Origin: Herbaspirillum rubrisubalbicans
GTDB lineage: Bacteria > Pseudomonadota > Gammaproteobacteria > Burkholderiales > Burkholderiaceae_D
Assembly (NCBI RefSeq): GCF_003719195.1
Contig: NZ_CP024996.1
Coordinates: forward strand, 3,968,001-4,032,000
Direction of reading: 5' to 3'
DNA length: 64,000 nt
The position numbers were made by a program, and so were the translations under genes. Shown in pieces: positions 52,954 to 63,181 of the stretch. The notes under the pieces were generated by a model that searched no databases, was not told where the DNA came from, and was given only the letters and a program-made list of their open reading frames with translations. The stretch's first letter is position 1. Each line of letters begins with the position of its first letter.

Positions 52954-54758
52954 TTCTCCGTCTTCAACAGCGGCAGGCGCACCACGAATTCGGCGCCTCC
53001 TTGTTCATGATTATGCGCGCTCAACTGACCATTCATGGCTTGCACGATGGAGGAGGAAATCGCCAGCCCCAACCCCAGCCCCTTGCTGGACGACTTAGTC
53101 GTAAAGAAGGGCTCGAACAAGTGCGGCGCCACCTCGTCAGCAATGCCGGGGCCCGAGTCGCGGATGCTCACCAGCGCCTGCTGGCGGAGCGGATCTGCTT
53201 GCAGCAGCACGCAGATGCACTTGCGCGGCGCCTCTTCCACCGCATCCAGGGCATTGCGCAAGAGGTTGATGAGCACCTGCTCGGTGCGCACGGCGTCGCC
53301 CATGACCAGCACGGCCGGCTCGCCCTCGATGCGCACTTGCACGTCCTGCTTCTGAAAGTCGCTGGAGAGCAGCAGCACCGAAGCCTCGATGGACTGGCGC
53401 AGGTCGACCGCAGCCACCGCCTCGCCACTCTTGCGGGCAAAGCCCTTCAACTGGCCGATGATCTTGCCCATGCGGGCGCTGGCGTGGCTGATATGTTCCA
53501 GGTTCTCGGCCACCTGCACGGTCTGGCCGCGCGCCAGGAACTTGAGCGAATTGTCGGCAAAGGCGCGGATGGCTGCCAGCGGCTGGTTCAGTTCATGCGT
53601 CACACCGGCCGCCATCTGGCCCAGCATGGCCAGCTTGCCGGCCTGCACCAGCTCGTTCTGGGTAGTGCGCAGCAGGCTTTCGGTCTGCTGCAGCTTGGCA
53701 TACTTGGCGGCGATGGCCTGGTTGGCGGCGGTCAGTTCTTCGGTACGCTGGGCGATTTTCTGGTCCAGCTCCTGGGCAGCGCGGCGCAGTGCATCGCGCG
53801 AGGCCAACCGCTCCTGCAGGCGGCGCCGATGCTGGTACCAGGCCAACAGCGAAATGGCCAGCGCCAGCATGAACAAGGCCGCCGCCAGCGCCCACAGCAG
53901 GGCCGTGCGCTGCATCTGCGCCTGCGAGGGAAACAGCATCAATTGCCAGCCCAGCCGCCCCACCGGCCGCGAGACGTGCGTCCCGAAGCCACGCTGCAAG
54001 GCCGCAGGCAAGGCCGACACCGGAGTAATGGGCAGGTCCGCATATTGATGGGTGCCCGCAAGCTCACGCTGCACCGGCGCGCTCAGGGCTTGCAGGCTGT
54101 GGTACTTCCACTCGGGACGATTGCTCAGGAACACCACGCCGCCGGCATCGGTCAGCGTGATCGGATCGCTGCTGCTGCGCCAGGTGTGTTCGAACTCGGC
54201 CAGATCGACCTTGACCACCATCACGCCGATGGGCAAGTCACCCTCGGCCTGGTCCTGACGGCGGTAGATCGGCTGGGCGATGAAATAGCCCGGTTCGCTG
54301 GAGATGTTGCCGATGCCGTAGAAGCGCCCGGCCCGCCCCTGGATCGCCTCGCGGAAATAAGGCCGGAAACCGAAATCGCGGCCAACGAAACTGAATTCAT
54401 CATCCCAGTTGCTGGAAGCCAGGGTCAATCCGTGGCGATTGAGCATGAAGATATTGACCGCCCGCGATTGCTGCTGGATGGTCTTGAAGGCGCGATTGAG
54501 GCGGTCCACCGCCAGCGCATCCTCAGGATGCTGCAAGACCTGGCGCACATCGGACTGGAAGCCCAGCGCGAAAGGCAGGGCTTCATACTTCTGCAGGATC
54601 GATTCCAGGTCCAATGCGGCGATCTGCAATTGCGCCGCGCCCTGGGCCTGCTGATCGACCTCGGCACGGCCCAGGGCCACGCGATAAGTGAGGCCGCACA
54701 CCAGCAAGGTGGTGGCGAGCAATACCGTCAGGATCAGCAGATTACGTCGGGCTCTCAT
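52950..54758 (-). CDS. dctB: C4-dicarboxylate sensor histidine kinase
   Basis: 602 residues. Membrane helix at about 7-25, a periplasmic double-PAS (PDC) sensor (about 26-290) with FSFVGRDFGFRPYFREAIQG, a second helix at about 292-315 and a coiled coil. The kinase core has the H box AAGVTHELNQPLAAI, N box LINLLRNALDAV and G boxes RDSGPGIAD and GLGLGLAISSSI. The double PAS fold binding dicarboxylates is typical of DctB. It phosphorylates DctD. Confidence 0.9.
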   Translation of the reverse strand: MRARRNLLILTVLLATTLLVCGLTYRVALGRAEVDQQAQGAAQLQIAALDLESILQKYEALPFALGFQSDVRQVLQHPEDALAVDRLNRAFKTIQQQSRAVNIFMLNRHGLTLASSNWDDEFSFVGRDFGFRPYFREAIQGRAGRFYGIGNISSEPGYFIAQPIYRRQDQAEGDLPIGVMVVKVDLAEFEHTWRSSSDPITLTDAGGVVFLSNRPEWKYHSLQALSAPVQRELAGTHQYADLPITPVSALPAALQRGFGTHVSRPVGRLGWQLMLFPSQAQMQRTALLWALAAALFMLALAISLLAWYQHRRRLQERLASRDALRRAAQELDQKIAQRTEELTAANQAIAAKYAKLQQTESLLRTTQNELVQAGKLAMLGQMAAGVTHELNQPLAAIRAFADNSLKFLARGQTVQVAENLEHISHASARMGKIIGQLKGFARKSGEAVAAVDLRQSIEASVLLLSSDFQKQDVQVRIEGEPAVLVMGDAVRTEQVLINLLRNALDAVEEAPRKCICVLLQADPLRQQALVSIRDSGPGIADEVAPHLFEPFFTTKSSSKGLGLGLAISSSIVQAMNGQLSAHNHEQGGAEFVVRLPLLKTEN

Positions 54759-54780
54759 GCATTCTTGGGGATCAAAGCAA

Positions 54781-54804
54781 CGCGGCGCCCCGCAGGGCGC
54801 CGCG
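54781..54804. terminator. GC-rich hairpin between kgtP and dctB
   Basis: CGCGGCGCCC-CGCA-GGGCGCCGCG, perfect 10-bp stem without a T-run, in the 107-bp gap. It may reduce read-through from kgtP into dctBD. Confidence 0.45.
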
Positions 54805-54865
54805 CAGAAGGCATCATGATAACGCGAGCGGCAAGGCCGGCGCGTCCTGCTGCCACAACACCGGA

Positions 54866-56269
54866 TCAGGCCGGTTTGTGCAGCTTGCCGGTATCGAGAT
54901 CGTCGTGGGCTTCATCCGGGTTCATGGCGACATCGCCCTTGAGGTGGCCATCACGCTGCGGGTCGGGCATCCGCAAGCTGATGATCAGTGCCACCAGGCA
55001 CAGGGCGCTCACGTACCAGTAGAAGGCCGATTCCACCCCGACCGACTTCAACGACAGCGCCACGAACTCGGCCGAACCGCCGAAGATGGCATTGCCCACC
55101 GCGTAGGACAGGCCCACGCCCAGCGCGCGCACTTCAGGCGGGAACATCTCGGCCTTGATCAGGCCGCTGATGGAGGTATAGAAACTGACGATGGTCAGCG
55201 CCAGGATCGCCAGCGCCATGGCCACGCCGGGGCTGCTCACGTCTTTCAGGAAGTGCAGGATGGGGAAGGTGCAGACCATGCCCAGGAAGGAGAAGCACAG
55301 CATGGAATTGCGCCGGCCGATCTTGTCCGAGATGGCGCCGAAGATCGGTTGCAGGATCATGTAGACGAACAGCGCGCCGGTCATGACGCCATTGGCCATC
55401 TTCGGGTCCATGCCGGCGGTGTTGACCAGGTACTTCTGCATGTAGGTGGTGAAGGTGTAGAACATCAGCGAACCACCGGCGGTAAAGCCCACCACGTTGA
55501 GGAAGGCGCGCTTGTGCTGCAGCAAACCCTTGATCGTGCCGGCGTCCTTCTTCTTGCGGGCGCCAGCCGAGGAGGTCTCGGCCAGCGAGCTGCGCAGGTA
55601 CATCGCCACCAGCGCACCGACGGCACCCAGCACGAAGGGAATGCGCCAGCCCCAGGCCATCAGTTCAGCCTTGGACAGCCACTGCTGCATGGCGAACAGC
55701 ACCAGCACCGCCAGCAACTGGCCGCCGATCAGGGTCACGTACTGGAAGGAGGCGAAGAAGCCGCGGCGGCCATTGGGTGCCACTTCGCTCATGTAGGTGG
55801 CCGAGGTGCCGTATTCACCTCCGACCGACAGGCCCTGGAACAGGCGCGCCAGCAGCAGCAGCGCCGGCGCCCAGGCACCGATCGTGGCATAGGTCGGCAT
55901 GATGGCCACGGCCAGCGAACCGCCGCACATCATCAGCACCGAGATCAGCATGGAGGTCTTGCGGCCGTGCTTGTCGGCGATGCGGCCAAAGAGCCAGCCA
56001 CCGATGGGACGCATCAGGAAACCGGCGGCGAACACGCCAGCGGTGTTCAACAACTGGCTGGTGGCATCGCCCTTGGGGAAGAAGGCCGGGGCGAAATAGA
56101 TGGCGCAGAAGGAATAGACATAGAAGTCGAACCATTCGACCAGGTTGCCCGAGGAAGCGCCAAGGATGGCGAAGATGCGTTTGCGGTACTCTGCCGCGCT
56201 CAGTGGTGTGCTTGCTGTGGTCGCCGATGGCGTAGTGTTCTGCGTGCTCAGTGGCGTGCTATGGCTCAT
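54866..56269 (-). CDS. kgtP: MFS permease of the metabolite:H+ symporter family, KgtP-like
   Basis: 467 residues, 12 membrane helices. Markers: [20 protein letters not shown] in helix 1, [40 protein letters not shown] and [16 protein letters not shown]. This pattern matches the alpha-ketoglutarate/proline/betaine symporter group. Location with dctBD and a sigma-54 promoter supports uptake of 2-oxoglutarate or C4-dicarboxylates. Exact substrate inferred. Confidence 0.85.
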   Translation of the reverse strand: MSHSTPLSTQNTTPSATTASTPLSAAEYRKRIFAILGASSGNLVEWFDFYVYSFCAIYFAPAFFPKGDATSQLLNTAGVFAAGFLMRPIGGWLFGRIADKHGRKTSMLISVLMMCGGSLAVAIMPTYATIGAWAPALLLLARLFQGLSVGGEYGTSATYMSEVAPNGRRGFFASFQYVTLIGGQLLAVLVLFAMQQWLSKAELMAWGWRIPFVLGAVGALVAMYLRSSLAETSSAGARKKKDAGTIKGLLQHKRAFLNVVGFTAGGSLMFYTFTTYMQKYLVNTAGMDPKMANGVMTGALFVYMILQPIFGAISDKIGRRNSMLCFSFLGMVCTFPILHFLKDVSSPGVAMALAILALTIVSFYTSISGLIKAEMFPPEVRALGVGLSYAVGNAIFGGSAEFVALSLKSVGVESAFYWYVSALCLVALIISLRMPDPQRDGHLKGDVAMNPDEAHDDLDTGKLHKPA

Positions 56270-56434
56270 GCCTATCTCCTGTGTGGGCCGCGTGAGGTGG
56301 GCGGCGGGTCATCTTGCTTTGGTGGAACCGGAACAAGGCAAACCGCAGAGGCGACCCGAGGCCAGGCGCAGGAAGACGATGCGAGCGCATCAGGTGAAGT
56401 CTCCGTGTTTGCTTTTTTGTTTTGATATTCATAT

Positions 56435-56450
56435 TGCAGGCTTCGTGCCA
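56435..56450 (-). promoter_or_regulatory. Sigma-54 promoter of kgtP
   Basis: On the minus strand TGGCACGAAGCCTGCA keeps the invariant GG-N10-GC and matches TGGCACG-N4-TTGCA at all but one box position. The start site would be near 56424, giving a leader of about 155 nt. GTGCCA/TGGCAC symmetry just upstream (56445-56474) may be part of the activator site. Confidence 0.75.
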
Positions 56451-56612
56451 GCACGAAAAGAATGGCACAAAACAAATAAGCCATTGATTTGAAATGATTT
56501 TTTAAAAACAGGAAGAAATCCATCCATCGAGCCGGTGCGGATTCCCGGAATGCTGCTGCGCCGCATGTCCGACAATCCATCCAGACGTGCTACGCCGCAA
56601 CGCCGGCCAATG

Positions 56613-56645
56613 AAAAACGGCGCATGTCTTGCGACATGCGCCGTT
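56613..56645 (-). terminator. Rho-independent terminator of maeB
   Basis: 13-bp perfect stem AACGGCGCATGTC / GACATGCGCCGTT with a 4-nt loop; on the minus strand the second arm runs into five T. It lies 40 nt after the maeB stop. Confidence 0.9.
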
Positions 56646-56684
56646 GAGCGATCAAGCAACGATCAAGCCAGCATCAAACAGCGA

Positions 56685-58997
56685 TCAACGCTCCGAGATC
56701 GCATCCATGACGCACAGGGCGGTCATGTTGATGATGCGGCGCACGGTGGCCGAGGGTGTCAGGATGTGGACCGGCTTGGCGCAACCCAGCAGGATGGGGC
56801 CAATGGCCACACCGTTGCCGGAGGCAGTCTTGAGCAGGTTGTAGGCGATGTTGGCGGCATCGATGTTGGGCATGACCAGCAGGTTGGCGTCGCCCTTCAA
56901 CGGTGAATCCGGGATCACCGCATTCAACAGCTTGGAGTCCAGCGCGGTGTCGCCGTGCATTTCGCCATCCACTTCCAGCTCCGGCGCGATTTCGCGCAGG
57001 ATCGCCAGCGCCTCGCGCATCTTGCGGGCCGATTCATTGTTGCTGGAACCGAAGTTGGAATGCGACAGCAGCGCGGCACGCGGATGCAGGCCGAAGCGAC
57101 GCATTTCCTCGGCAGCCAGCATGGTGATCTCGGCCAGTTCGCGGGCGTTGGGGTTTTCGTTGACGTGGGTGTCCACCATCACCAGTTGGCGATTGGGCAG
57201 AATCACCGCGTTCATGGCGGCGTACACGTTCACGCCTGCGCGCTTGCCCAGCACCTGGTCGATGTAGTGCAGGTGCAGCTGGGTGGTGCCGTAGGTGCCG
57301 CAGATCAGGCCATCGGCATCGCCCTTGTGGATCGCCATGGAACCGATCAGGGTATGGCGGCGACGCATTTCCAGCTTGGCGTATTGCTCGGTGACGCCCT
57401 TGCGACGCGACATCTCCAGGAAGGTCTGCCAGTAGTCGCGATAACGGCTGTCGAAGTTGGGGTTGATGACCTCGAAGTCGACCCCGGCGCGCAGGCGCAG
57501 GCCGAACTTCTGGATGCGCTGTTCCAGCACTTCCGGACGGCCCACCAGAATCGGCTTGGCCAGGTTTTCATCGACCACCACCTGCACCGCGCGCAGCACG
57601 CGCTCTTCTTCGCCTTCGGCGTAGACGATGCGCTTCTGGGCTTCGGCAGCCTTCTTGGCGACCTGGAAGATCGGACGCATGAAGGTGCCGCTGTGATAGA
57701 CGAACTGTTCCAGCTTCTCGATGTAGGCATCCATGTCCTGGATCGGACGGGCGGCCACACCCGAGCTTTGGGCGGCACGGGCCACGGCCGGCGCGATCTT
57801 GATCATCAGGCGCGGGTCGAAGGGCTTGGGAATGATGTATTCCGGGCCGAAGGACAGGTTGGCGATGCCATAGGTCGAGGCCACGATATCGGATTGCTCG
57901 GCCTGGGCCAGCTCGGCGATGGCGTGTACCGTGGCGATCTCCATCTCGCGCGTGATGGTGGTGGCGCCCGAGTCGAGCGCACCGCGGAAGATGTAGGGGA
58001 AGCACAGCACGTTATTGACCTGGTTCGGATAGTCCGAACGGCCGGTGGCGATGATGGCGTCGTCACGCACGGCCATCACTTCTTCCGGCAGGATTTCCGG
58101 GGTCGGGTTGGCCAGCGCCAGCACCAGCGGACGGGCCGCCATCTGCTTGACCATCTCGGGCTTCAACACGCCGGCAGCCGACAGGCCCAGGAAGATGTCC
58201 GCATCGGGGATCACTTCGGCCAGGGTACGGGCCTCGGTTTCGCGGGCGAAACGTTCCTTGTCCGGGTCCATCAACTCCTTGCGGCCCTTGTAGACCACAC
58301 CGGCCAGGTCGGTGACGAAGATATTCTCGATCGGGAAGCCCAGATCGACGATCAGGTCCAGGCAGGCCAGCGCAGCGGCGCCCGCGCCGGAGACCACCAG
58401 CTTGACGTTCTTGATGTCCTTGCCCACGACCTTCAGGCCATTGAGGATGGCCGCGCCGACGATGATGGCAGTGCCGTGCTGGTCATCGTGGAAGACCGGG
58501 ATCTTCATCTTTTCGCGCAGCTTGCGCTCGATGTAGAAGCACTCCGGGGCCTTGATGTCTTCCAGGTTGATGCCGCCAAAGGTCGGCTCCAGAGCCGCGA
58601 TGACGTCGATCAGCTTGTCCGGGTCGGTCTCGTTGACCTCGATGTCGAAGACGTCGATGCCGGCGAACTTCTTGAACAGCACGCCCTTGCCTTCCATCAC
58701 CGGCTTGGAGGCCAGCGCGCCGATGTTGCCCAGGCCCAGCACGGCGGTACCGTTGCTGATGACGGCCACCAGGTTGCCACGGGCGGTATAGCGGAAGGCG
58801 TTGAGCGGATCGGCCACGATTTCTTCGCAGGCCGCGGCCACGCCGGGAGAATACGCGAGGGACAGATCACGCTGGTTGGTCAGCAGCTTGGTAGGCGTGA
58901 CGGCGATCTTGCCCGGGGTCGGAAACTCGTGGTAGTCCAGTGCTGCCTGACGAAGTTGCTGACGCACTTCTTCTTTCTTACTGATCATCGAATCCAT
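56685..58997 (-). CDS. maeB: NADP-dependent malic enzyme with phosphotransacetylase-like domain
   Basis: 770 residues. The malic enzyme part (about 1-430) has [20 protein letters not shown], the metal/catalytic region [10 protein letters not shown], and the nucleotide site [15 protein letters not shown]. The C-terminal phosphate-acetyltransferase-like domain (about 440-760) has [16 protein letters not shown] and [15 protein letters not shown]; in MaeB it is regulatory (acetyl-CoA inhibition). It converts malate to pyruvate, carbon dioxide and NADPH. Together with kgtP/dctBD it supports growth on dicarboxylates. The start is 58997; ATG 58988 is an alternative. Confidence 0.92.
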   Translation of the reverse strand: MDSMISKKEEVRQQLRQAALDYHEFPTPGKIAVTPTKLLTNQRDLSLAYSPGVAAACEEIVADPLNAFRYTARGNLVAVISNGTAVLGLGNIGALASKPVMEGKGVLFKKFAGIDVFDIEVNETDPDKLIDVIAALEPTFGGINLEDIKAPECFYIERKLREKMKIPVFHDDQHGTAIIVGAAILNGLKVVGKDIKNVKLVVSGAGAAALACLDLIVDLGFPIENIFVTDLAGVVYKGRKELMDPDKERFARETEARTLAEVIPDADIFLGLSAAGVLKPEMVKQMAARPLVLALANPTPEILPEEVMAVRDDAIIATGRSDYPNQVNNVLCFPYIFRGALDSGATTITREMEIATVHAIAELAQAEQSDIVASTYGIANLSFGPEYIIPKPFDPRLMIKIAPAVARAAQSSGVAARPIQDMDAYIEKLEQFVYHSGTFMRPIFQVAKKAAEAQKRIVYAEGEEERVLRAVQVVVDENLAKPILVGRPEVLEQRIQKFGLRLRAGVDFEVINPNFDSRYRDYWQTFLEMSRRKGVTEQYAKLEMRRRHTLIGSMAIHKGDADGLICGTYGTTQLHLHYIDQVLGKRAGVNVYAAMNAVILPNRQLVMVDTHVNENPNARELAEITMLAAEEMRRFGLHPRAALLSHSNFGSSNNESARKMREALAILREIAPELEVDGEMHGDTALDSKLLNAVIPDSPLKGDANLLVMPNIDAANIAYNLLKTASGNGVAIGPILLGCAKPVHILTPSATVRRIINMTALCVMDAISER

Positions 58998-59081
58998 ACT
59001 CTGTATTCTCTAGTTGACTTGCGAAGGGGGTCGATTCTAGCAGAGGTCAGCCCTCAATCATAGGCCACCGGCCTCATGCTG

Positions 59082-59118
59082 CCCCGCGCAAAGCCTTTTC
59101 GGGACTGGCTTTGCGGGG
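59082..59118. promoter_or_regulatory. Hairpin upstream of maeB
   Basis: GCAAAGCC / GGCTTTGC stem extended by CCCC/GGGG across a 2-nt bulge. It lies 85-121 bp before the maeB start, in a gap where no gene ends, so it may be part of the maeB leader. Confidence 0.35.
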
Positions 59119-59378
59119 TTTCCACGGGATTCCATGATGACCGCGAACATGCTCTTTCAGCGGTCAGATGACGTCCGTTTGTCGTCCGATACGCGCAATT
59201 GCGCACAGCTTGATTTGCGCTGACACAGGCTGCCACCGGCTCCGCATCATCGGTATTGGGGAAAACCCCTAGCGCGGTATCTCGCTGCGGCGCAACATCG
59301 TGCAGGAAGGGAACATGATGGCAACGTGGAGCGGATATTGTGCGCCTGAAGCGATGACGGATTGGTTACAATCGCGCC

Positions 59379-60344
59379 ATGCTTTCCGAATTCGAACTCA
59401 TCGCGCGCTACTTCAGCCGCCCGCCCGCCCCCGACAGCCGCACGGCGCTCGGCGTGGGCGACGACTGCGCGCTGATGACGCCGGCCCCGGGGATGCAACT
59501 GGCCATCTCCAGCGACATGCTGGTAGAAGGCCGCCACTTCTTCCCCGATGCCGACCCGCACACGCTGGGCCACAAGTGCCTGGCGGTCAATCTCTCCGAC
59601 CTGGCCGCCATGGGCGCGCAGCCGATTGCCTTCACGCTGGCCCTGGCGCTGCCGCAAGCCCGCGCCGAATGGCTGGCACCGTTCTCGCAGGGCATGTTGG
59701 CGCTGGCCGACCAGCACGGCTGCGAACTGATCGGCGGCGATACCACCAAGGGGCCGCTGACCATCAGCATCACCGTCTTCGGTGAAGTACCGCCGCAACA
59801 AGCACTGCGCCGCGATGCTGCCCGTGCGGGTGACGACATCTGGGTCTCCGGCACGCTGGGCGATGCACGGCTGGCGCTGGCCGGCTACCGTCAGGAGTTC
59901 GAGGTCCATCCCGAGCAACTGCAACAGGCCGCGCCCCGGATGCACGCCCCCACTCCGCGCGTGGCGCTGGGGCTGGCCTTGCGCGGCATCGCCCATGCCG
60001 CCATCGACATTTCGGACGGCCTGGCCGGCGACCTGGGCCACATCCTGGCGCGCTCACGCGTAGGCGCCACGCTGGATGTGGATGCCCTGCCCAGTGGCGC
60101 AGCGCTGCAACAGCGCGACCTGCACCTGCGGCGCCGCTTCACGCTCTCCGGTGGCGACGATTACGAACTCTGCTTCACCGCCCCGGCGCGCCAGCGCGAG
60201 GCGGTGCAGAAGGCGGCCCACGCCGCCGGCACGGCCGTCACCCGCATCGGTCGCATTGATGCCCAGACCGGGCTGCGCCTGCTGGACGCGGCCGGCGAGC
60301 CGCTACAGGAGACCCCGGATTCCTTCGATCATTTCCGTTCATGA
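59379..60344 (+). CDS. thiL: Thiamine-monophosphate kinase
   Basis: 321 residues. Family marks: GVGDDCALM (about 26-34, Mg/ATP site), SSDMLVEGRHFF, the ELIGGDTTKGP loop and HAAIDISDGLAGDLGHILAR, and FTLSGGDDYELCFT near the C-terminus. It phosphorylates thiamine phosphate to thiamine diphosphate with ATP. Its stop overlaps the start of pgpA (ATGA), a common pair in proteobacteria. Confidence 0.93.
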   Translation: MLSEFELIARYFSRPPAPDSRTALGVGDDCALMTPAPGMQLAISSDMLVEGRHFFPDADPHTLGHKCLAVNLSDLAAMGAQPIAFTLALALPQARAEWLAPFSQGMLALADQHGCELIGGDTTKGPLTISITVFGEVPPQQALRRDAARAGDDIWVSGTLGDARLALAGYRQEFEVHPEQLQQAAPRMHAPTPRVALGLALRGIAHAAIDISDGLAGDLGHILARSRVGATLDVDALPSGAALQQRDLHLRRRFTLSGGDDYELCFTAPARQREAVQKAAHAAGTAVTRIGRIDAQTGLRLLDAAGEPLQETPDSFDHFRS

Positions 60345-60889
60345 ACCAAGCTTCTTCGCCCTTCCCGCCGCCCCCCTCGGCCTCTCCCCGCAAACGCAAG
60401 CCCACCCCGCACTTCATGCTGGCCCATCCGGCGCACTGGATCGCCCAGGGCTTCGGCAGCGGCCTCTCGCCCATCATGCCGGGCACGGCCGGTACGCTCT
60501 TCGCATGGCTCTCGTATGCGGTGCTGTGCACGCGCTGGCCGCAGGTATTCACCGCCGCCAACTGGCTGGTCATCATCGCGGCCGGTTTCATCATCGGCAT
60601 CTGGGCCTGCCATCGCACCGGCCTGGCCTTGAATTCACCCGATGACGGCAGCATGGTGTGGGATGAAATCATCGCCTTCTGGCTGGTGCTGGTGCTGGTG
60701 ACGCCAGCCAGCCTGAAGACGCAGTTGGCGGCCTTCCTGGTGTTCCGCTTCTTCGACATGGTCAAGCCGCCACCGATTGCCTGGTTCGACCGCCATTTCA
60801 AGGGCGGCTTCGGAGTGATGTGGGATGACATCGTGGCAGCCTTCTATACGCTGCTGGTGTTTGCGTTTTGGCACACCTATTGGCAATGA
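60341..60889 (+). CDS. pgpA: Phosphatidylglycerophosphatase A
   Basis: 182 residues with a Pro-rich N-terminal tail. Motifs: GFGSGLSPIMPGTAGTLFAW, the Asp-rich WDEIIAFWLVLVLV and VLWDDIVAAF-like MWDDIVAAFYTLL, and RFFDMVKPPPIAWFDRHFKG. Three to four membrane helices. It removes phosphate from phosphatidylglycerophosphate in the inner membrane. Coupled to thiL. Confidence 0.92.
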   Translation: MNQASSPFPPPPSASPRKRKPTPHFMLAHPAHWIAQGFGSGLSPIMPGTAGTLFAWLSYAVLCTRWPQVFTAANWLVIIAAGFIIGIWACHRTGLALNSPDDGSMVWDEIIAFWLVLVLVTPASLKTQLAAFLVFRFFDMVKPPPIAWFDRHFKGGFGVMWDDIVAAFYTLLVFAFWHTYWQ

Positions 60890-61028
60890 GAAGTGAACAA
60901 TCGGTCTTTGTCCGATACAACAAATCCTGACATCGGAGTATGCTAGCTCGCGCAAGTTGTTGATCAACCGACCGCAGTGCGCCGGCGACCTGGCGCCAGA
61001 CTGCGGCACAGCCGAGGAGATGACACTC

Positions 61029-61511
61029 ATGGACAGCACCCTGGACCTGGCCACCCGCGTTGGCCACACCCTCAAATCCAAAGGCCTGCTGCTGGCCACT
61101 GCCGAATCCTGTACCGGTGGCGGCATCGCCCATGCCATCACGGAAATCGCCGGATCCTCGGAATGGTTCGACTGCGGCTTCGTCACCTATTCGAACGCTT
61201 CCAAGAACGAATTGCTGGACATTTCCGAAGCCCTGATCGCCCAGCATGGCGCCGTCAGTGAAGAGATTGCCGGGGCCATGGCCGAAGGCGCGGTGGCCAA
61301 CAGCAACTCGGATGTGGCCGTCTCCACTACCGGCATCGCCGGCCCGGGCGGCGCCGTGCCGGGCAAGCCGGTGGGTACCGTCTGCTTCGGCTGGCGCGTG
61401 GGCGAGAAAACCTATACCGAGCGCCTGGTGTTCAAGGGCGACCGCCAGCAGGTGCGCGCCCAGACTGTCGAACATTCGCTCAAGGGATTGCTGAAGCTGC
61501 TGGCAGACTGA
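61029..61511 (+). CDS. CinA C-terminal domain protein (nicotinamide-nucleotide amidase type)
   Basis: 160 residues from ATG 61029; an ATG at 61020 sits directly on the GAGGAG site, so 61029 is preferred. It consists only of the CinA C-terminal (PncC) domain: LLATAESCTGGGIAHAITEI with the catalytic Ser, GFVTYSNASKNELL, and STTGIAGPGGAVPGKPVGTV. It deamidates NMN to NaMN in the pyridine nucleotide cycle. A TCCGAT/ATCGGA dyad around 60914-60938 lies in its promoter region. Confidence 0.88.
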   Translation: MDSTLDLATRVGHTLKSKGLLLATAESCTGGGIAHAITEIAGSSEWFDCGFVTYSNASKNELLDISEALIAQHGAVSEEIAGAMAEGAVANSNSDVAVSTTGIAGPGGAVPGKPVGTVCFGWRVGEKTYTERLVFKGDRQQVRAQTVEHSLKGLLKLLAD

Positions 61512-61529
61512 AAGCATCGAAGATGAACA

Positions 61530-61564
61530 AAAAGGCGGCGCTCCCCTGGGAGTCGCCGCCTTTT
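61530..61564. terminator. Bidirectional rho-independent terminator
   Basis: 11-bp perfect stem AAAAGGCGGCG / CGCCGCCTTTT with a 13-nt loop, between the convergent cinA and pyrF genes. Confidence 0.88.
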
Positions 61565-61585
61565 CTTCATATAGGCTGGCGCCAA

Positions 61586-62404
61586 TCAGCGGAAGCGGTT
61601 GATGGCGTCACGCGTCTCGATCGCCACGCGGCGCGCCGCAGCGGCGAAATCCTCACCGGCCTCAGGCTTGGCGTAGAGGATGGCACGTGAAGAATTGATC
61701 ATCATGCCGGTACCCGAGGCGGTCTTGCCGGCATTGACCGTGGCTTGCACGTCGCCGCCCTGGGCGCCCACGCCCGGCACCAGCAAGGGCATGTCGCCGA
61801 TGATAGCGCGCACCTGCGCCAGTTCCTGCGGGAAGGTGGCGCCGACCACCAGGCCGCACTGGCCATTGGTATTCCATTTCTCGGCCACCAGGCGCGCCAC
61901 GTGCTGGTACAGCGGCTTGCCATCGACTTCCAGGAATTGCAAGTCCGAGCCACCAGCGTTGGACGTGCGACACAGCACGATCACGCCGCGATCCTTCCAT
62001 TCCAGGTAGGGCGAGACCGAATCCCAGCCCATGTAGGGGCTGACCGTGACGACATCAGCGTCATAGCGCTCGAAGGCTTCGCGCGCGTATTGTTCGGCGG
62101 TGGCGCCGATGTCGCCGCGTTTGGCATCCAACACCAGGGGGATATCCGGGTACTGGCTGCGCAGGTAGGCGCAGATGCGCTCCAGTTGCTCTTCCGCGCC
62201 CAGCGCGGCGAAATAGGCGATCTGCGGCTTGAAGGCACAGGCGGCGTCGGCGGTGGCATCGATGATGGCGCGGCAGAATTCGAAGATGGCGTCGGGCTTG
62301 CCTTGCAGCTCGGCGGGGAATTTCTTGAGGTCGGGGTCCAAGCCCACGCACAGCAGGGAATTGCGCGAGGTCCAGGCGGCGTTGAGTTTCTCGATGAATG
62401 TCAC
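61586..62404 (-). CDS. pyrF: Orotidine 5'-phosphate decarboxylase
   Basis: 272 residues, the longer form typical of beta-proteobacteria. The active site is [16 protein letters not shown] (Asp-x-Lys-x-x-Asp, about 87-92); [13 protein letters not shown] opens the barrel, and [13 protein letters not shown] is the phosphate-binding loop. It makes UMP from OMP, the last step of pyrimidine synthesis. Confidence 0.93.
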   Translation of the reverse strand: MTFIEKLNAAWTSRNSLLCVGLDPDLKKFPAELQGKPDAIFEFCRAIIDATADAACAFKPQIAYFAALGAEEQLERICAYLRSQYPDIPLVLDAKRGDIGATAEQYAREAFERYDADVVTVSPYMGWDSVSPYLEWKDRGVIVLCRTSNAGGSDLQFLEVDGKPLYQHVARLVAEKWNTNGQCGLVVGATFPQELAQVRAIIGDMPLLVPGVGAQGGDVQATVNAGKTASGTGMMINSSRAILYAKPEAGEDFAAAARRVAIETRDAINRFR

Positions 62405-62569
62405 GGTGATGCCTTTAACTGAAAGATGCGCTATTGTAGCGCGCCGGCCTGCCCCAACCTCGATTTTTGACTGATGTTCAGCGGTTTTCCCGGAACATCG
62501 GGCACTTCACGAGGCTTTTATGGTCACACGCGCTCCCTTTGCTTCACTTTTGCTACGAGGAAAGACAAC

Positions 62570-63163
62570 ATGAAAAAACTCTTCGCCTGGCTGGCCATTG
62601 CCATCACCGCCCTCACCCTCTCCGGCTGCGGCTACAACGAATTCCAGGCCAAGGATGAAGCCACCAAGGCCGCCTGGGGTGAAGTGGTCAACCAGTACCA
62701 GCGCCGCGCCGACCTGATCCCCAACCTGGTCAACACCGTCAAGGGCTACGCCTCGCATGAGAAGGACACGCTGGAAGCCGTCACCCGCGCCCGCGCTGCG
62801 GCCACCAGCTTCCAGATCACGCCCGAGGTCTTGAACGACCCCAAGGCTTTCGCCAAATTCCAGGAAGTGCAAGGCCAGTTGTCCTCGGCGCTGTCGCGCC
62901 TGATGGCGGTTTCCGAGAATTACCCGCAACTGAAGGCCGACACCAGCTTCCGCGACCTGCAGTCGCAACTGGAAGGCACCGAGAACCGCATCACCGTGGC
63001 CCGTCAGCGCTATATCGCCGCGGTGAAGGATTACAACATCCTGGCCCGCAGCTTCCCCACCAACATCACGGCCAAGCTGTTCAGCTATGAAGTCAAACCC
63101 TCCTTTACCGTGGAAAACGAAAAAGCCATCTCGACCGCCCCCACGGTCAACTTCGGCAAGTAA
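62570..63163 (+). CDS. lemA: LemA-family lipoprotein
   Basis: 197 residues from ATG 62570 behind GAGGAAAG. The lipobox is LSGC (Cys20). The LemA helical domain has AAWGEVVNQYQRRADLIPNL and RQRYIAAVKDYNILARSFPT. Family function is unclear, often paired with a TPM-domain protein, as here. 18 nt before the next gene. Confidence 0.88.
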   Translation: MKKLFAWLAIAITALTLSGCGYNEFQAKDEATKAAWGEVVNQYQRRADLIPNLVNTVKGYASHEKDTLEAVTRARAAATSFQITPEVLNDPKAFAKFQEVQGQLSSALSRLMAVSENYPQLKADTSFRDLQSQLEGTENRITVARQRYIAAVKDYNILARSFPTNITAKLFSYEVKPSFTVENEKAISTAPTVNFGK

Positions 63164-63181
63164 GCGGGAGCCCGATTGGCC

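Noticed and set aside
52872..55022. 716-codon open frame opposite dctB/dctD
   Set aside because: Shadow of DctBD, spans two real genes; no ribosome site.
56955..59063. 702-codon open frame opposite maeB
   Set aside because: Antisense shadow of MaeB; product is repetitive and has no recognisable domain.
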